From Thiosulfativibrio zosterae (GTDB lineage: Bacteria > Pseudomonadota > Gammaproteobacteria > Thiomicrospirales > Thiomicrospiraceae), in contig NZ_AP021888.1 in assembly GCF_011398155.1 (NCBI RefSeq), positions 2,144,001 through 2,208,000 on the forward strand: a stretch of 64,000 nucleotides of DNA, read 5' to 3'. The translations under genes were made by a program, and so were the position numbers. Under the pieces are notes generated by a model, which saw only the letters and a program-made list of their open reading frames with translations, made no database searches and was not told the origin of the DNA. Of the stretch, positions 63,576 to 64,000 are shown piece by piece (position 1 is the first letter of the stretch; each line of letters begins with the position of its first letter).

Positions 63576-64000
63576 TTAATTCTCTGATTTAGCAACGGTT
63601 TTAAGACTGCTCTTGACCAGCAGAGTATCCACTCCAAGACGATTCAACTCATTACGCTTTTTATTCAACTCCAGGCGGTCATCAAAAGGCCCCATCCGCA
63701 AACGGTAATACAGTTTTTTGCCTTGATAAATAGACACTTCCACGGCTTGCCCCATTCTGGCTAAACGCGCTTTTTCTTTTTGAGCCTGCTCTGCCGACCC
63801 AAAAGTGCCTGCTTGAATATAATAAGGCACTGGCAAGGTTACCGGAATGGGCTCCGCATCCACCAAAACCTCGGTTTCACTAAGACCATGATAAAAGCTA
63901 TATTCTAACGGCTGTGCGGTTTTAGCGGATGCAGTGGCGGGCGTAATCGCCACCACATTTAAAGGTTGTTGCGGGGAAGCTTCTTCAGGTTCAGCGACAA
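63576..64000 (-). CDS. SPOR-domain protein, FtsN-like (5' end beyond the window)
   Basis: The visible C-terminal 141 residues contain 'LEYSFYHGLSETEVLVDAEP' and a SPOR domain ('PVPYYIQAGTFGSAEQAQKE', 'YYRLRMGPFDDRLELNKKRN' and 'LGVDTLLVKS'), which binds denuded glycan at the division septum. The open frame continues leftward of this strand to the window edge without a stop, so the gene is partial. The 'F-Y-x-G-L-x-E-T-E-V-x-V' block is typical of FtsN-like proteins encoded next to argS. In many relatives this gene is followed by hslV-hslU, which is not the case here. Confidence 0.88.
   Translation of the reverse strand, partial: VAEPEEASPQQPLNVVAITPATASAKTAQPLEYSFYHGLSETEVLVDAEPIPVTLPVPYYIQAGTFGSAEQAQKEKARLARMGQAVEVSIYQGKKLYYRLRMGPFDDRLELNKKRNELNRLGVDTLLVKSSLKTVAKSEN

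Noticed and set aside
1-64000. CRISPR arrays, prophage, integron or rRNA genes
   Set aside because: I saw no regularly spaced repeats, no phage structural genes, no integrase and no rRNA-like sequence; apart from the IS256 copy the region looks like core chromosome.

Overview
The window looks like a chromosomal segment of a gammaproteobacterium. The best match by gene content and order is the sulfur-oxidising Thiomicrospira / Hydrogenovibrio / Thiomicrorhabdus group; this is an inference without database support. Supporting signs are the hslU-DUF971-ubiE-ubiJ-ubiB run, hemA-prfA-prmC divergent from a TPR lipoprotein-tRNA-Gln-prs-rplY-pth-ychF block, glyQ-glyS-gmhB-plsC, erpA-argC, a TusA-like sulfur carrier and a SulP anion transporter. 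Base composition is moderate and gene density is high. No stretch without a gene is much longer than about 300 bases.

Layout. 1-1149: right part of an IS256-family insertion sequence. 1278-2966: SulP transporter. 3149-7956: HslU unfoldase, a DUF971 protein and the ubiquinone genes ubiE-ubiJ-ubiB. 7966-10582: MltC-like transglycosylase, a cyclic-nucleotide-binding protein and a secreted propeptide-like protein. 10649-14223: large chemoreceptor, then a MntA/HepT-type toxin-antitoxin pair. 14491-18347: tRNA-Met, ychF, pth, rplY, prs and tRNA-Gln, with several clear promoters and terminators. 18487-24615: TPR lipoprotein, then hemA-prfA-prmC-thiF/moeB. 24623-26256: a MotA/MotB stator pair. 26338-33088: parC, a heavy-metal-associated protein, two PilZ proteins, parE, pdxH, ung. 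33279-37287: a chemoreceptor facing a MotA plus two MotB-like proteins. 37293-41659: plsC, gmhB, glyS, glyQ. 41726-48465: tusA, an M23 peptidase, anmK, gltA, erpA, argC and an iron-type alcohol dehydrogenase. 48551-59736: a Lap-type biofilm adhesin export and retention operon (TolC, lipoprotein, OmpA, LapG, LapD, LapB, LapC) bracketed by two paralogous LuxR-type regulators. 59789-64000: SafE-like membrane protein, comM, ubiK, a diguanylate cyclase and the end of an FtsN-like SPOR gene.

Shared themes. Cyclic-di-GMP signalling recurs: one active-looking GGDEF protein, a degenerate GGDEF-EAL LapD receptor with its LapG protease, and two PilZ proteins. Motility and chemotaxis recur as well: two stator sets and two poly-HAMP chemoreceptors. 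Together these suggest an organism that switches between swimming and surface attachment.

Two observations stand out. First, a dispersed palindrome with core CAGGCCTG and consensus AACCAGGCCTGGTT occurs 12 times, 11 of them inside genes and in all three reading frames, so it appears to be kept at DNA level. Second, the MotA-MotB-MotB' cluster at 35058-37287 holds one MotB-like protein with the conserved ion-binding Asp and one with Ser at that position, suggesting a hetero-stator.
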